Assembly (NCBI RefSeq): GCF_007830495.1
Contig: NZ_VLKW01000015.1
Location: 20,105 to 84,104 of the forward strand
From: Pseudoduganella flava
Lineage (GTDB): Bacteria > Pseudomonadota > Gammaproteobacteria > Burkholderiales > Burkholderiaceae_D
Direction: 5' to 3'
Length of the DNA: 64,000 nt
Shown: positions 25,358 through 33,940 of the stretch, piece by piece
Position numbering within the stretch: position 1 is the stretch's first letter
How the letters are laid out: each line of letters opens with the position of its first letter
The notes under the pieces: generated by a model
Database searches by the model: none
Told to the model about the DNA's origin: nothing
What the model saw: only the letters and a program-made list of their open reading frames with translations
Position numbers and translations under genes: made by a program

Positions 25358-26050
25358 ATGAGCCGTACCGGACGGCTGTTCCAGCTGATGGATGCATTGC
25401 GGGGCAACCGCCATCCCGTCACGGCCGCCGCGCTGGCGGAACGGCTGGGCGTATCGGAGCGCACGATCTACCGCGACATCCAGTCGCTGGCCGAACTGGG
25501 CGCGCCCGTGCACGGCTCGGCCGGTGTCGGCTACATGCTGAAGACGGGCTTCTTCCTGCCGCCGCTGATGTTCGATGCGGACGAGCTGGAAGCCCTCGTG
25601 CTCGGCGCGCGCTGGGTGCGCCGCCAGGGCGATGCGGGCCTGGCGGATGCGGCATCGAGCGCGCTGGCGAAGATCGCCACGGCCACGCCGAAGGACCTGC
25701 GCGACGAAATGGCCGAGACAAGCCTGTGGGTGCCGATCGCGCCGCCGCAACCGGAGTTCGACGAGTTCGTCGCGCCCGCGCGCGAGGCGATCCGCCGCCA
25801 GCACAAGCTGCGCATCCACTACAGCGACGAGCGCGGCACGCCGACCGAGCGCACCGTGTGGCCGTTCGCGCTGGCCTTCCTCGACGGCTGCCGGCTGCTG
25901 GCCGCATGGTGCGAGCTGCGCGCGGCACAGCGTCACTTCCGCATCGACCGCATCCGCGCGGCCGAGCCGATTGCCGAGCGCTATCCCACGCCGCGCCATG
26001 TGCTGATCCGCGCCTGGCGCGCCGAGCACGGCATCCGCGAAGACTCCTGA
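25358..26050 (+). CDS. HTH-WYL transcriptional regulator (YafY/DeoR-type)
   Basis: 230 residues. N-terminal winged helix (RLFQLMDALRG; LAERLGVSERTIYRDIQSLA) followed by a WYL ligand-binding domain (IRRQHKLRIHYSDERG, ERTVWPFALAF, CELRAAQRHFRIDRI). Such proteins sense nucleotides or other small ligands. The glutathione transferase gene starts 65 bp downstream on the same strand and is a likely cotranscribed partner. Confidence 0.88.
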   Translation: MSRTGRLFQLMDALRGNRHPVTAAALAERLGVSERTIYRDIQSLAELGAPVHGSAGVGYMLKTGFFLPPLMFDADELEALVLGARWVRRQGDAGLADAASSALAKIATATPKDLRDEMAETSLWVPIAPPQPEFDEFVAPAREAIRRQHKLRIHYSDERGTPTERTVWPFALAFLDGCRLLAAWCELRAAQRHFRIDRIRAAEPIAERYPTPRHVLIRAWRAEHGIREDS

Positions 26051-26115
26051 CAGGATCTGTCAGTCCCGTTGCCTACGATAGGCGCATCGATAACAACAAC
26101 CGACTGGACAAGACG

Positions 26116-26733
26116 ATGCGCCTCTACCTCCACCCGATTTCCTCGAACGCCCGCCGTGTGCTGCTGACCGCCGCGCACCTGGGCCTGCAACCCGAGATCG
26201 TCGAGATCGACCTGACCAGTGCCGGGGACCGGCGCCGCCTGGTCGAGCTCAACCCGAACTCGAAGATCCCGGTGCTGGAGGATGACGGCTTCGTGCTGTG
26301 GGAATCATGCGCCATCATGCAGTACCTGGCCGACCAGACCCCCGGCCAGACCATCTACCCGCGGGACGTGCGGGCGCGTGCCGACGTGAACCGCTGGCTG
26401 TTCTGGGCAGCCCAGCATTTCGCGCCGGCGATCAGCCTCTTCACGTGGGAGAACGTGTGGAAGAAGGTCGTCACCGGCATGGATGCCGACCCGGCCGAGC
26501 TGGCGCGCGGCAACGAGGAACTGGAAGCGGCGGCCCGGGTGCTCGATGCCCACCTGGCCACGCGCACCTGGTTGTGCGGCGACGCGTTGACGCTGGCTGA
26601 TTTCGCCGTGGCCGCGCCGCTGATGTACATCGAACGCGCCAAGGTGCCGATGGCGGCTTACCGCAACGTGCTGGCCTGGTTCGAGCGGGTGCAGCAGCTG
26701 CCGGCATGGCGCCAGACTCACGCGGTGTGGTGA
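26116..26733 (+). CDS. Glutathione S-transferase family protein
   Basis: 205 residues. N-terminal thioredoxin-like domain begins RLYLHPISSNARRV, with Ser as likely thiol-activating residue, the cis-proline SKIPVLEDDGFVLWES and the GSH-binding ES pair. The C-terminal helical domain has the conserved GDALTLADFAVAAPL cap motif. Probably a theta/beta-like conjugating or peroxidase enzyme. It shares a strand with the WYL regulator upstream. Confidence 0.88.
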   Translation: MRLYLHPISSNARRVLLTAAHLGLQPEIVEIDLTSAGDRRRLVELNPNSKIPVLEDDGFVLWESCAIMQYLADQTPGQTIYPRDVRARADVNRWLFWAAQHFAPAISLFTWENVWKKVVTGMDADPAELARGNEELEAAARVLDAHLATRTWLCGDALTLADFAVAAPLMYIERAKVPMAAYRNVLAWFERVQQLPAWRQTHAVW

Positions 26734-26827
26734 ATTTTCGTTTTGTGTGAACTGGCGCACAGAGCGGGCTGGGTCCACCTTGTACTATGGAACTGTCTCT
26801 TTCAGGACATCCCTAGTTTTGGACTTG

Positions 26828-26854
26828 GCCCGCTCTCGAGCGGGCATTTTTTTT
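26828..26854 (+). terminator. Intrinsic terminator after GST gene
   Basis: Stem GCCCGCTC / GAGCGGGC followed by A and eight T. It lies about 95 bp beyond the GST stop and about 30 bp before the next small gene. Confidence 0.88.
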
Positions 26855-26885
26855 GTCCGCGCCGCCGACAACGAGGGAGTTCCTG

Positions 26886-27077
26886 ATGCAGGACCTGTAC
26901 GACATCCTTCTCGGCCGGCCCCCAGCGGCCAACGACGCCGCGGCTGCGGGGCATGACGGCCACGATGGCCTGCCGCTGCCGGCCATGTGGGAAGAGGCCG
27001 ATGGCGAAGGCCCGGACCGGCTGTTCAACCGTTATCGCCGCCTGCGCCTGCAGGCACTGGCGGGAAACGCAGCGTGA
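26886..27077 (+). CDS. Small hypothetical protein, 63 residues
   Basis: MQDLYDILLGRPPAANDAAA..., with an Asp/His/Gly-rich middle (GHDGHDG) and a basic C-terminus (RYRRLRLQALAG). A GAGGGAG ribosome site lies 6 bp before the ATG, which supports translation. Its last 53 bp overlap the 3' end of the histidine-kinase gene in convergent orientation. No family is recognised. Confidence 0.5.
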   Translation: MQDLYDILLGRPPAANDAAAAGHDGHDGLPLPAMWEEADGEGPDRLFNRYRRLRLQALAGNAA

Positions 27078-28434
27078 ACGTGTTGCCGTCCGCCGTGGTG
27101 GCCAAGGTGGCGCTGCCGCCATGCAGCTGCATGATCGCGCGCACGATGGCCAGGCCCAGGCCGGCCGACCCCGCGCCGTCGCCGCGGGCCGGGTCGGCCC
27201 GCACATAGCGTTCGAAGATGCGCTCCGCCAGCGCGGCCGGCACGGGCTCGCCCGTGTTGGTCACGGCGATCGCACCATCGCGTGCCGCCAGCACGATGTG
27301 GCCGCCGGGCGGTGTATGCTGCACTGCGTTCGACAGCAGGTTGCCGACGGCGCGGCGCAGCAGCACGGCGTCCGCGTACACGCTTCCCGCCGCATCGAGG
27401 CGCAGCGCCACGCCCGCATCGTCGGCCAGCACGTCGAAATAATCGCGGATGCGGGCCAGCTCGGCCTGTGCGTCCAGCACCTCGCGGCGCAGCGCCAGTT
27501 GGGCATTGTCGGCGCGCGCGAGGAACAGCGTGTTCTCGATCATCCGGCCCAGCCGTTCGTATTCCTCCAGGTTCGATGCCAGCAGCGCCTGGTACTCCTC
27601 CGCCGTGCGCGGGCGCGCCAGCGCCACCTGCGTTTCCATCATCAGCGCATTGACGGGCGTGCGCAGGTCGTGCGCCAGATCCGCCGCGAAGCCGGAGAGC
27701 CGCTGCACGCCTTCTTCGAGGCGGTCGAGCATCGCGTTGAATGCCACGGCGAGCGGGCGCAGCTCGGCCGGCACGGCGCGCGCTTCGAGCCGCGTGTTCA
27801 GCCGATTGGCGTGGATCGCATCGGCATTGCGCGCCACGTCGCGCAACGGCCGCAGCGCATGGCGCACCGTGACGAATGCCAGGCCGGCGGCAAGCAGGGC
27901 ACCCAGCACGAAGGCACCCAGCAGATCGGCCGCATAGCGCTTCAGGATCGCGAGCCGGTCCGACCGGTCGCGCGCGATGGTGATCAGTACCGGCGCATTG
28001 CCGGCGCCCGCGCTGCCCTCGGCCGCGATGGCGCGGGCCGGACCGGCCGGCGAGCTCCAGTCGCGCACGTCGCCCGCGTGCGGCGCACGCGCCAGCGGCA
28101 CGGCCGGCAATTGGCCCACCGGCAGCGGCTCGTCCGTGGTCTGCGCAACGGTGCGGCCGTCCTGCGTGGTCAGGCGCAGCAGCATGCCATCCTGGCCGAA
28201 CACATTGTCGAGCACCATCTGCAATTCTTCCGGCATCGCCAGCGGCATCGGGCGCGTTTGCAGCACCTGGCGGATCAGCACGACCTTGCCGAGCAGCGCG
28301 GCATCGTCGCGCGCGGCCATCTGCCGTTGCAAGGTCTGGTACAGGTAGGCGCCGACGGCGACGAACACGCCCGCCGCGATCGCGCAGAACAGCAGCGCGA
28401 GGCGCGCGGTGATCGACAGGCGGGGCAGCTTCAC
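27025..28434 (-). CDS. Heavy-metal-type sensor histidine kinase
   Basis: 469 residues, inner membrane. Helix 1 (LALLFCAIAAGVFVAVGAYL), a periplasmic sensor of about 140 residues, helix 2 (LLGAFVLGALLAAGLAFV), HAMP, the phospho-acceptor box FAADLAHDLRTPVNAL, N box NLLSNAVQH and G2 GLGLAIVRAIMQLHGG. Domain order resembles CusS/CzcS. The start is a GTG overlapping the response-regulator stop (GTGA), so translation is coupled. No metal-efflux genes adjoin, so its target is elsewhere. Confidence 0.9.
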   Translation of the reverse strand: MKLPRLSITARLALLFCAIAAGVFVAVGAYLYQTLQRQMAARDDAALLGKVVLIRQVLQTRPMPLAMPEELQMVLDNVFGQDGMLLRLTTQDGRTVAQTTDEPLPVGQLPAVPLARAPHAGDVRDWSSPAGPARAIAAEGSAGAGNAPVLITIARDRSDRLAILKRYAADLLGAFVLGALLAAGLAFVTVRHALRPLRDVARNADAIHANRLNTRLEARAVPAELRPLAVAFNAMLDRLEEGVQRLSGFAADLAHDLRTPVNALMMETQVALARPRTAEEYQALLASNLEEYERLGRMIENTLFLARADNAQLALRREVLDAQAELARIRDYFDVLADDAGVALRLDAAGSVYADAVLLRRAVGNLLSNAVQHTPPGGHIVLAARDGAIAVTNTGEPVPAALAERIFERYVRADPARGDGAGSAGLGLAIVRAIMQLHGGSATLATTADGNTFTLRFPPVPAGAGGDNG

Positions 28435-29102
28435 GCCTTCAGTTCCATCACGTAGCCGATGCCGCGCACCGTGTGCACGAGCTTTTCGGGCCATGGATCG
28501 TCGACCTTCGCGCGCAGCCGGCGGATCGCCACGTCGACGACGTTGGTATCCGAATCGAAGTTCATGTCCCACACCTGCGAGGCGATCAGCGAGCGTGACA
28601 GCACTTCGCCGGGGCGCCGCGCCAGCAGGTGCAGCAGCGCGAATTCCTTCGGCGTCAGGTCGATGCGGCGGCCGGCGCGCGTGACCTTGTGGCGCAGCAC
28701 GTCGATCTCCAGGTCGGCGATGCGGATCATGTCCGCTTCGCGCACGGGGCCGCGCCGCAACAGCGTGCGGATGCGCGCCACCAGTTCGGCGAACGCGAAC
28801 GGCTTGACCAGATAGTCGTCCGCGCCCAGTTCCAGGCCGCGCACCCGGTCGGCCACGTCGTCGCGGGCCGTCAGGAACAGCACCGGCACGTCGTTGCGCT
28901 CGCGCAGCCGGCGCAGCACGCTCCAGCCGTCCATCCCGGGCAGCATCACGTCCAGCACGACAAGGTCGTAGTCGCCTTCCAGCGCCAGGTGCAGGCCATC
29001 CGGCCCCGTGCGGGCCAGGTCGGCCGTGAAGCCGGATTCCTGCAGGCCCTTGTGCAGGTAGCTGCCCGTCTTCGGTTCGTCTTCGACGATCAATATGCGC
29101 AT
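28431..29102 (-). CDS. OmpR-family response regulator (CusR/CzcR-like)
   Basis: 223 residues. Receiver domain with acidic pocket (VEDEPKTGSYL), phospho-acceptor Asp in LVVLDVMLPGMDGW and Lys in DDYLVKPF. The C-terminal winged helix has LTPKEFALLHLLARRPGEVLS in part and ends HTVRGIGYVMEL. The KTGSYLHKGL segment is typical of the copper/silver/cobalt group. It is upstream of and overlapping with its kinase gene. Confidence 0.92.
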   Translation of the reverse strand: MRILIVEDEPKTGSYLHKGLQESGFTADLARTGPDGLHLALEGDYDLVVLDVMLPGMDGWSVLRRLRERNDVPVLFLTARDDVADRVRGLELGADDYLVKPFAFAELVARIRTLLRRGPVREADMIRIADLEIDVLRHKVTRAGRRIDLTPKEFALLHLLARRPGEVLSRSLIASQVWDMNFDSDTNVVDVAIRRLRAKVDDPWPEKLVHTVRGIGYVMELKA

Positions 29103-29178
29103 CGTGCCCTCCGCCTTCCATCCGTCGTTCCTGCCGCCATTGTGCCCGTTCCGCCGGCCGGGCAGGATGACAATCCTG

Positions 29179-30063
29179 TCATGCTGCCGGCCCGACCAAC
29201 TGCGCCAGCGCGAGCGCCGCCTTGCTGCGGTGCCGTTCCCGGTGCCGCAGCAGGTAGAACGGCCGTGGCGGCAATTGCAGCCTGGCCCGCGCCAGCAGGC
29301 CGGCGGCGACATACGGCGCCGCCACCAGTTCGGACAGCCCGGCCGCATAGCGCCCTGTCATCACGGCGGCGCGCACCGCCTCGTTGGACGGCAACGTCAG
29401 CGCCACCGTCAAGCCGGCGGGAGCCACACCCAGTTGCGCCAGCATCGCTTCGAATGCCGAGCGTGTGCCGGAGCCGGGTTCGCGCACGACCCATTCGCCG
29501 CTCGCCAGGTCGGCCGCCTTCATTGCCCGCTTGCGTGCCCACGGGTGGCCGGGCGCGACGACGACGGCCATGCTGTCCGCGCCGACCGGCACGGCCTCCA
29601 GCGCATCGTCCGCCACCTCGCCCTCGATGAAGCCCATGTCGGCGGCGCCGGCCCGCACGGCGTCCGCCACCGAGACCGTGTTGCCCACCTCCAGCCGCAC
29701 GGCCACGTGCGGATAGGCCTGGCGAAAGCGCACCAGCAGCGGCGGCAGCCAGTAGCTGGCGATCGTCTGGCTGGCCTGCAGCGCGAGCGCGCCCCGCTGC
29801 AAGCCTGCCAGTTCGGCCAGCGCCCGCTCGGCCGCGCCGGCGCGCGCCAGGGTCGCCCTGGCCTCGTCGAGGAACAGGCGGCCCGCGCCGTTCAACTCGA
29901 TGCGCCGGCCCACGCGGTCGAACAGCGGCGTGTCGTAGCGTTCCTCCAGCGCGCGGATCGACGCGCTGACGGCCGACGGCGTCAACGCCAGCGCATCGGC
30001 GGCCTGTGTCAGGTGGCCCCGCTCGGCCACGGCCACGAAGACGCGCAATTGTTCCAGTGTCAT
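29179..30063 (-). CDS. LysR-family transcriptional regulator
   Basis: 294 residues. N-terminal helix-turn-helix (MTLEQLRVFVAVAERGHLTQ; ALTPSAVSASIRALEERYDTPLF in part) followed by an effector domain. It diverges from the YeiH-family permease across 95 bp, the classic LysR/target layout, so it most likely controls that gene. The overall form resembles the YeiE/CbbR type. Confidence 0.9.
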   Translation of the reverse strand: MTLEQLRVFVAVAERGHLTQAADALALTPSAVSASIRALEERYDTPLFDRVGRRIELNGAGRLFLDEARATLARAGAAERALAELAGLQRGALALQASQTIASYWLPPLLVRFRQAYPHVAVRLEVGNTVSVADAVRAGAADMGFIEGEVADDALEAVPVGADSMAVVVAPGHPWARKRAMKAADLASGEWVVREPGSGTRSAFEAMLAQLGVAPAGLTVALTLPSNEAVRAAVMTGRYAAGLSELVAAPYVAAGLLARARLQLPPRPFYLLRHRERHRSKAALALAQLVGPAA

Positions 30064-30158
30064 GACTGTTCACTTCCATCGAACGAAACGTGCGAAATTG
30101 TAAGATGGACTGGATGATCCGTCGAGCCGATACTGCCGGTCAAAAGGAGGGTTCGACC

Positions 30159-31145
30159 ATGAACGACATCAAACAATACCTGCCCGGCCTGGCGCTGTGC
30201 GCCGCCGTCACGCTGGCCGCCACCGCGCTGGGCCACGCCGAAGCACTGCTGCTGGGCAGGGCGTGGCTGGAGCCGCTCGTGCTGGCGATCCTGCTGGGCA
30301 GCCTGCTGCGCACGGCGCGGCCGCTGCCGGCCGCCACGGCACCGGGCATCCACTTGGGCGCCAAGACCTTGCTGGAGGTGGCCGTGCTGCTGCTGGGCGC
30401 CACCGTCGATGCGCATGCGCTGGCCCGGCCGGCGCTGGCCGCCGGGATCGCCGGCAGCGTGCTGGTGGCGATCGCGTTCAGCTACGCCGTCTGTCGCGCG
30501 CTGCGGCTGCCGCACCGGCTGGCGCTGCTGATCGCGTGCGGCAATTCGATCTGCGGCAATTCGGCCATCGCGGCGGTGGCGCCGGTGATCGATGCGGAAG
30601 GGGGCGAGGTGGCCGCGTCGATCGCGTTCACCGCCGTGCTGGGCGTCGCGGTCGTGCTGCTGCTGCCGCCGCTGGGCCGGCTGCTGGGGCAGACGCCGCT
30701 GCAATACGGCGTCTTTGCCGGCATGACCGTGTATGCGGTGCCGCAGGTGCTGGCCGCGGCAGGTCCCGTATCGGCCACGAGCCTGCAGGCGGGCACCGTC
30801 GTCAAGCTGTTGCGCGTGCTGATGCTGGGGCCTGTCGTGCTGCTGCTGTCGCTGGCGGGCCGGGGCGGGAGACGAGTGCCGCTGGCGCACATGGTGCCGT
30901 GGTTTATCGTCGGCTTCCTGGCGCTGATGGCGGCCCGCTCGGCCGGGCTGCTGCCGGCACACGTCATCGCAGCGGCGCACGGGACGGCGGGCTGGCTGAC
31001 GGCGATGTCGATGGCGGCGCTGGGCCTCGGTGTGGATGCCCGCGCCGTGCTGCGTGCGGGAGCGCGGGTCAGCGCCGCGGTGATCGTGTCGCTGGCCGGG
31101 CTGGCGGCGATCAGCCTGGCGCTGATCCGGCTGCTGGGCGTTTAG
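30159..31145 (+). CDS. YeiH/UPF0324 family putative sulfate exporter
   Basis: Inner-membrane protein of 328 residues with about ten helices. Family marks: HLGAKTLLEVAVLLLGATVD, CGNSICGNSAIAAVAPVI and LGLGVDARAVLRAG. The family is annotated as a putative sulfate/sulfite exporter on limited evidence. AAAAGGAGG lies 8 bp before the ATG at 30159, which settles the start. It diverges from a LysR gene. Confidence 0.9.
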   Translation: MNDIKQYLPGLALCAAVTLAATALGHAEALLLGRAWLEPLVLAILLGSLLRTARPLPAATAPGIHLGAKTLLEVAVLLLGATVDAHALARPALAAGIAGSVLVAIAFSYAVCRALRLPHRLALLIACGNSICGNSAIAAVAPVIDAEGGEVAASIAFTAVLGVAVVLLLPPLGRLLGQTPLQYGVFAGMTVYAVPQVLAAAGPVSATSLQAGTVVKLLRVLMLGPVVLLLSLAGRGGRRVPLAHMVPWFIVGFLALMAARSAGLLPAHVIAAAHGTAGWLTAMSMAALGLGVDARAVLRAGARVSAAVIVSLAGLAAISLALIRLLGV

Positions 31146-31149
31146 TGTG

Positions 31150-32082
31150 TTATTCGCTGCCGGGCACCGCCCAGCGCAGCCCGCGGGTGATGACGGCCGG
31201 GGCGACTGTCAGGTGGTCCTCATCCTGGATCACGGCCGTCGCCACCTTCAGGTTCGGGTAGTTGCGCGACTTCAGCGCGGCGGCGAATGCGCGCATGTCG
31301 CGTACACCGTCGCGCACACCGTCGCGCACCCCGTCGTCAGGCCGGCCCTGGCGGGCGCCGTGGCGGGGCGACTCCAGTTCGCCGACGGCGAAGAACACAT
31401 TGGCGCGCAGGTCCTTGTGCGTGGCCGCGTAAGCCTTCTCGCGCTCGAACATCATGCGCCGGCCGAACCACAGCGACGGGCTGCCCAGCACATAGTGTTC
31501 GAACGCCGGCGGGTCCGTCAGCAGCATTTCCAGGCCGAGCAGCGAGCCGTAGGCGTGGCCGATGTAGGTCTTGCGGTTCATGTCGGCGCGGTACTGCCTG
31601 GCCACCAGCGGGAACACGTCGTTGGTGATGAAGCGCGCGAACGCGGCGGCCTCGCCGAACTTCGGTTCGCGGCCGGGCATGTCGGAAACCAGCGTCGCAT
31701 CGTCGGTGGGGCCGGGCGTGTAGTCGCGGCGGCGGCTGTATTCGGCCGTCTCGCCGTTCGCATACGAGATGCCGACGAGGATGAATTCGCCGATCGCGCG
31801 GCCCTTGCGGCTGGTGCGCTGGGCGATCGCGCGGGCCACCGGGAACGCATACGGCGCATCGGTGACGAAGACGACGGGGTAGCTGCGGCCGGACTTCGCA
31901 TACGACGGCGGCAGCGCCACATAGATCTGGTAGTCGCGCTGCAGCTCCTTGGCGCGCACGCTGCGCACCTCGGTGCCCTCCAGTACATACGGGGCGCCCT
32001 GCAGGGCGATCGTGCCGCCCTGGGCCAGCGCGCCGCCCACACAGGCGCAGGCCAGCGCGATGGCGCAAACGAGGTTCTTCAT
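31150..32082 (-). CDS. Exported esterase-like alpha/beta hydrolase lacking the nucleophile serine
   Basis: 310 residues with a signal peptide (MKNLVCAIALACACVGGALA). Fold and motifs match the Fes/IroE/esterase-D group: YQIYVALPPSYAKSGRSYPV, FVTDAPYAF, and the FEHYVLGSPSLWFG block. The nucleophile elbow reads GHAYGS where the family has G-H-S-x-G, so the catalytic Ser is Ala. DEDHL near the C-terminus supplies the usual His. It also carries three tandem DGVR units. It may be non-catalytic or use another residue. Confidence 0.8.
   Translation of the reverse strand: MKNLVCAIALACACVGGALAQGGTIALQGAPYVLEGTEVRSVRAKELQRDYQIYVALPPSYAKSGRSYPVVFVTDAPYAFPVARAIAQRTSRKGRAIGEFILVGISYANGETAEYSRRRDYTPGPTDDATLVSDMPGREPKFGEAAAFARFITNDVFPLVARQYRADMNRKTYIGHAYGSLLGLEMLLTDPPAFEHYVLGSPSLWFGRRMMFEREKAYAATHKDLRANVFFAVGELESPRHGARQGRPDDGVRDGVRDGVRDMRAFAAALKSRNYPNLKVATAVIQDEDHLTVAPAVITRGLRWAVPGSE
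31299..31334. repeat. Three 12-bp tandem repeats inside the hydrolase gene
   Basis: Units CGCGTACACCGT, CGCGCACACCGT and CGCGCACCCCGT, read on the minus strand as (D-G-V-R)x3. The reading frame is preserved because the unit is 12 bp. Confidence 0.85.
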
Positions 32083-32130
32083 GTTGTCGGCGATGCAAAA
32101 GAACCGATTATCGCCGAAATGACGGGTTCG

Positions 32131-32967
32131 TTACAGCATCAGTACCGCGTACAGCGACTGCACTTCGTTCTTCGATTCGTCGAGGATCGCTTGCAGCGTG
32201 CCGTCGCCGACGGCGAAATCGATCGTGCGGGCCGCCTGCGGCGTCGTCGCGCCCGGGCGCGTGTGCATCGGCGAGCGCACCGCCGCCAGGTCGTCGGCCA
32301 GCAGCAGCGTGTCGCCCAGGGTCTCCGGCGGCAGCGCGCGCATGCCGGTCCACATCGCGGCAACGGCATCGACGACGTGCTCCGGCACCATCAGTTCCTC
32401 GAACACGCGCGCGCTGATGATCGCTTCGCCGTGCTCGATCCAGTCTTCCGGCTCGCCTTCCATCAGACCGGGGAAGTCGCCGGCGCGCGACAGCATGTAG
32501 AACGCACCCACCTCGTGCACGACGCCGGCGAACATCGCCGTATCGGGATCGACGTGCGTGACGCGGCGTGCGATCACCTGTGCCAGCGCGGCCGTGTGGG
32601 CCGTGTGTTCCCACAGCTGCGCCACCTTTGCGCGCAGGCCGGGGTCCGTCAATTTGCTGCCCAGCTGGCGCACGATCACGGCCGCGACGAGCGTCTGCAA
32701 GGTGCGCACGCCCAGGCGCTGCACGGCCGAGCGCACGCTGGAAATCTGCGTGCCGGAGCGGTTGTAGGCAACGGAATTGGCGATCGCCACGGTGCGCGCC
32801 GCCAGCAGCGGGTCGGCCTGGATCAGGCGCGCGGCCAGGTCCACGTGGCAGTCGGGATCGACGAGCGCCTGCTGGAGCTTGATGGAAGCCTCCACGTTGG
32901 CGGGGAATGCGAGCTCGCCGCGGCTCGCCTGGGCCGCGATCGTCTTGAAGGCTTCGAGTCTGTCCAT
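32131..32967 (-). CDS. HDOD domain protein
   Basis: 278 residues. The HDOD (metal-dependent hydrolase-related output) domain spans about residues 15-215, with SSVRSAVQRLGVRTLQTLV, the HTAHTAALAQVIAR helix, and FAGVVHEVGAFYML. HDOD proteins act in signalling, often with c-di-GMP or motility, and usually lack the catalytic HD residues. ATG 32967 is chosen over a TTG one codon upstream. No partner gene is adjacent. Confidence 0.87.
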   Translation of the reverse strand: MDRLEAFKTIAAQASRGELAFPANVEASIKLQQALVDPDCHVDLAARLIQADPLLAARTVAIANSVAYNRSGTQISSVRSAVQRLGVRTLQTLVAAVIVRQLGSKLTDPGLRAKVAQLWEHTAHTAALAQVIARRVTHVDPDTAMFAGVVHEVGAFYMLSRAGDFPGLMEGEPEDWIEHGEAIISARVFEELMVPEHVVDAVAAMWTGMRALPPETLGDTLLLADDLAAVRSPMHTRPGATTPQAARTIDFAVGDGTLQAILDESKNEVQSLYAVLML

Positions 32968-33052
32968 CAAAAAATTATACCCAGAATATTTCCGTATGGA
33001 ATTGTTTTGAGCATTTTTTCTAACGAACGTTGCGGGGAAGCCGCTCGCGGGG

Positions 33053-33340
33053 TCAGCTCTGGCGGAAGATCGCGTCGCAGCCTTCGTGCGTGGTGCCTTC
33101 CATGTCGGACAGTTCGTCGACCAGTTCCAGGTCTTCCAGTTCCTCGACGGCGTTGGTGAAGCTGTTGTGCTTCGTCGCGCCGATCAGGCGGTAGATCGCG
33201 CCGTCCTCGTTGCGCACGCCGATCACGAACTTCTGCGCGCGCACCTCGTCGGCGTCGGTATTCTCCAGCAGCAGGTTGCCGGCAATGTCTTTGTCGTACT
33301 TGGCCGGCTTCACGCCGTCGATCAGGGTAGTTTTCAGCAT
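33053..33340 (-). CDS. Hypothetical protein, 95 residues
   Basis: MLKTTLIDGVKPAKYDKDIA..., acidic, no signal peptide or membrane segment, with a Glu/Asp-rich C-terminal part (EELEDLELVDELSDMEG). It starts 24 bp after the MarR gene on the same strand, so it is probably in its operon. No family recognised. Confidence 0.65.
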   Translation of the reverse strand: MLKTTLIDGVKPAKYDKDIAGNLLLENTDADEVRAQKFVIGVRNEDGAIYRLIGATKHNSFTNAVEELEDLELVDELSDMEGTTHEGCDAIFRQS

Positions 33341-33363
33341 CGTGTCTTTCGTGGGGTAGTTGT

Positions 33364-33795
33364 TTAGGGGGAGGCGGCGATCACGCTTTTCAGGTGCGCC
33401 AATGCCTGTTCCAGTTGCTCGTAATCGGACTCGGTGAACTGCGCGAACACTTCGCCGCCGCGCGCCGTCACGCGCGGGAACACGTCGGCAAACAGTTGCT
33501 CGCCCTGGGGCGTCAGGCGGATGAACCAGCTGCGCGCATCGACGGGGCTGCGTTCGCGCGCGACGAGGCCCTTCTGCTCCAGCCGTTCGATCACGCCGGT
33601 CAGCGTGCCCTTCGTGATCAGGGTGCGCTCGCCCAGCTCCTTGTACGACATGCCGGGCGTATTGCCCAGCGTGGCGATGATGTCGAACTGCGCGTGGGTC
33701 AGGCCCTGTTCGCGGACATGCCGGCCGGACAGGCGTTCGAAGCCCTGCATGCATTCCGCCAGCAGCCGGATACTTTTCAGATAGCGTTCGCCCAT
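33364..33795 (-). CDS. MarR-family transcriptional regulator
   Basis: 143 residues. Winged helix with LTHAQFDIIATLGNTPGMSY, LGERTLITKGTLTGVIERLE and the wing KGLVARERSPVDARSWFIRLT. Such dimers respond to phenolic or oxidative signals. The ATG at 33795 fits the family length. The 95-residue hypothetical protein follows; the AraC-type gene is divergent. Confidence 0.9.
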   Translation of the reverse strand: MGERYLKSIRLLAECMQGFERLSGRHVREQGLTHAQFDIIATLGNTPGMSYKELGERTLITKGTLTGVIERLEQKGLVARERSPVDARSWFIRLTPQGEQLFADVFPRVTARGGEVFAQFTESDYEQLEQALAHLKSVIAASP

Positions 33796-33940
33796 GGGCC
33801 AGATTATAGCGGCGCAGAGGCGGCTACGACGGCGCCGCACGCAGGGGCGTGCAGTTCCGCTATCATAGTCGGCCATACCGGCCCGGCGGCACTGCCTGCC
33901 GGGCACTTTTACCAGGGTCCGTACCGCATGTCCCGCATCG

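Noticed and set aside
27449..28684. Plus-strand frames across the two-component genes
   Set aside because: Ser/Arg/Ala-rich shadows; codon pattern and domains support only the minus-strand kinase and regulator.
27025..29121. Kinase fused to an upstream extension (698 codons)
   Set aside because: The extension is the response-regulator gene in the wrong frame; the GTG at 28434 overlaps the regulator stop and fits the kinase N-terminus.
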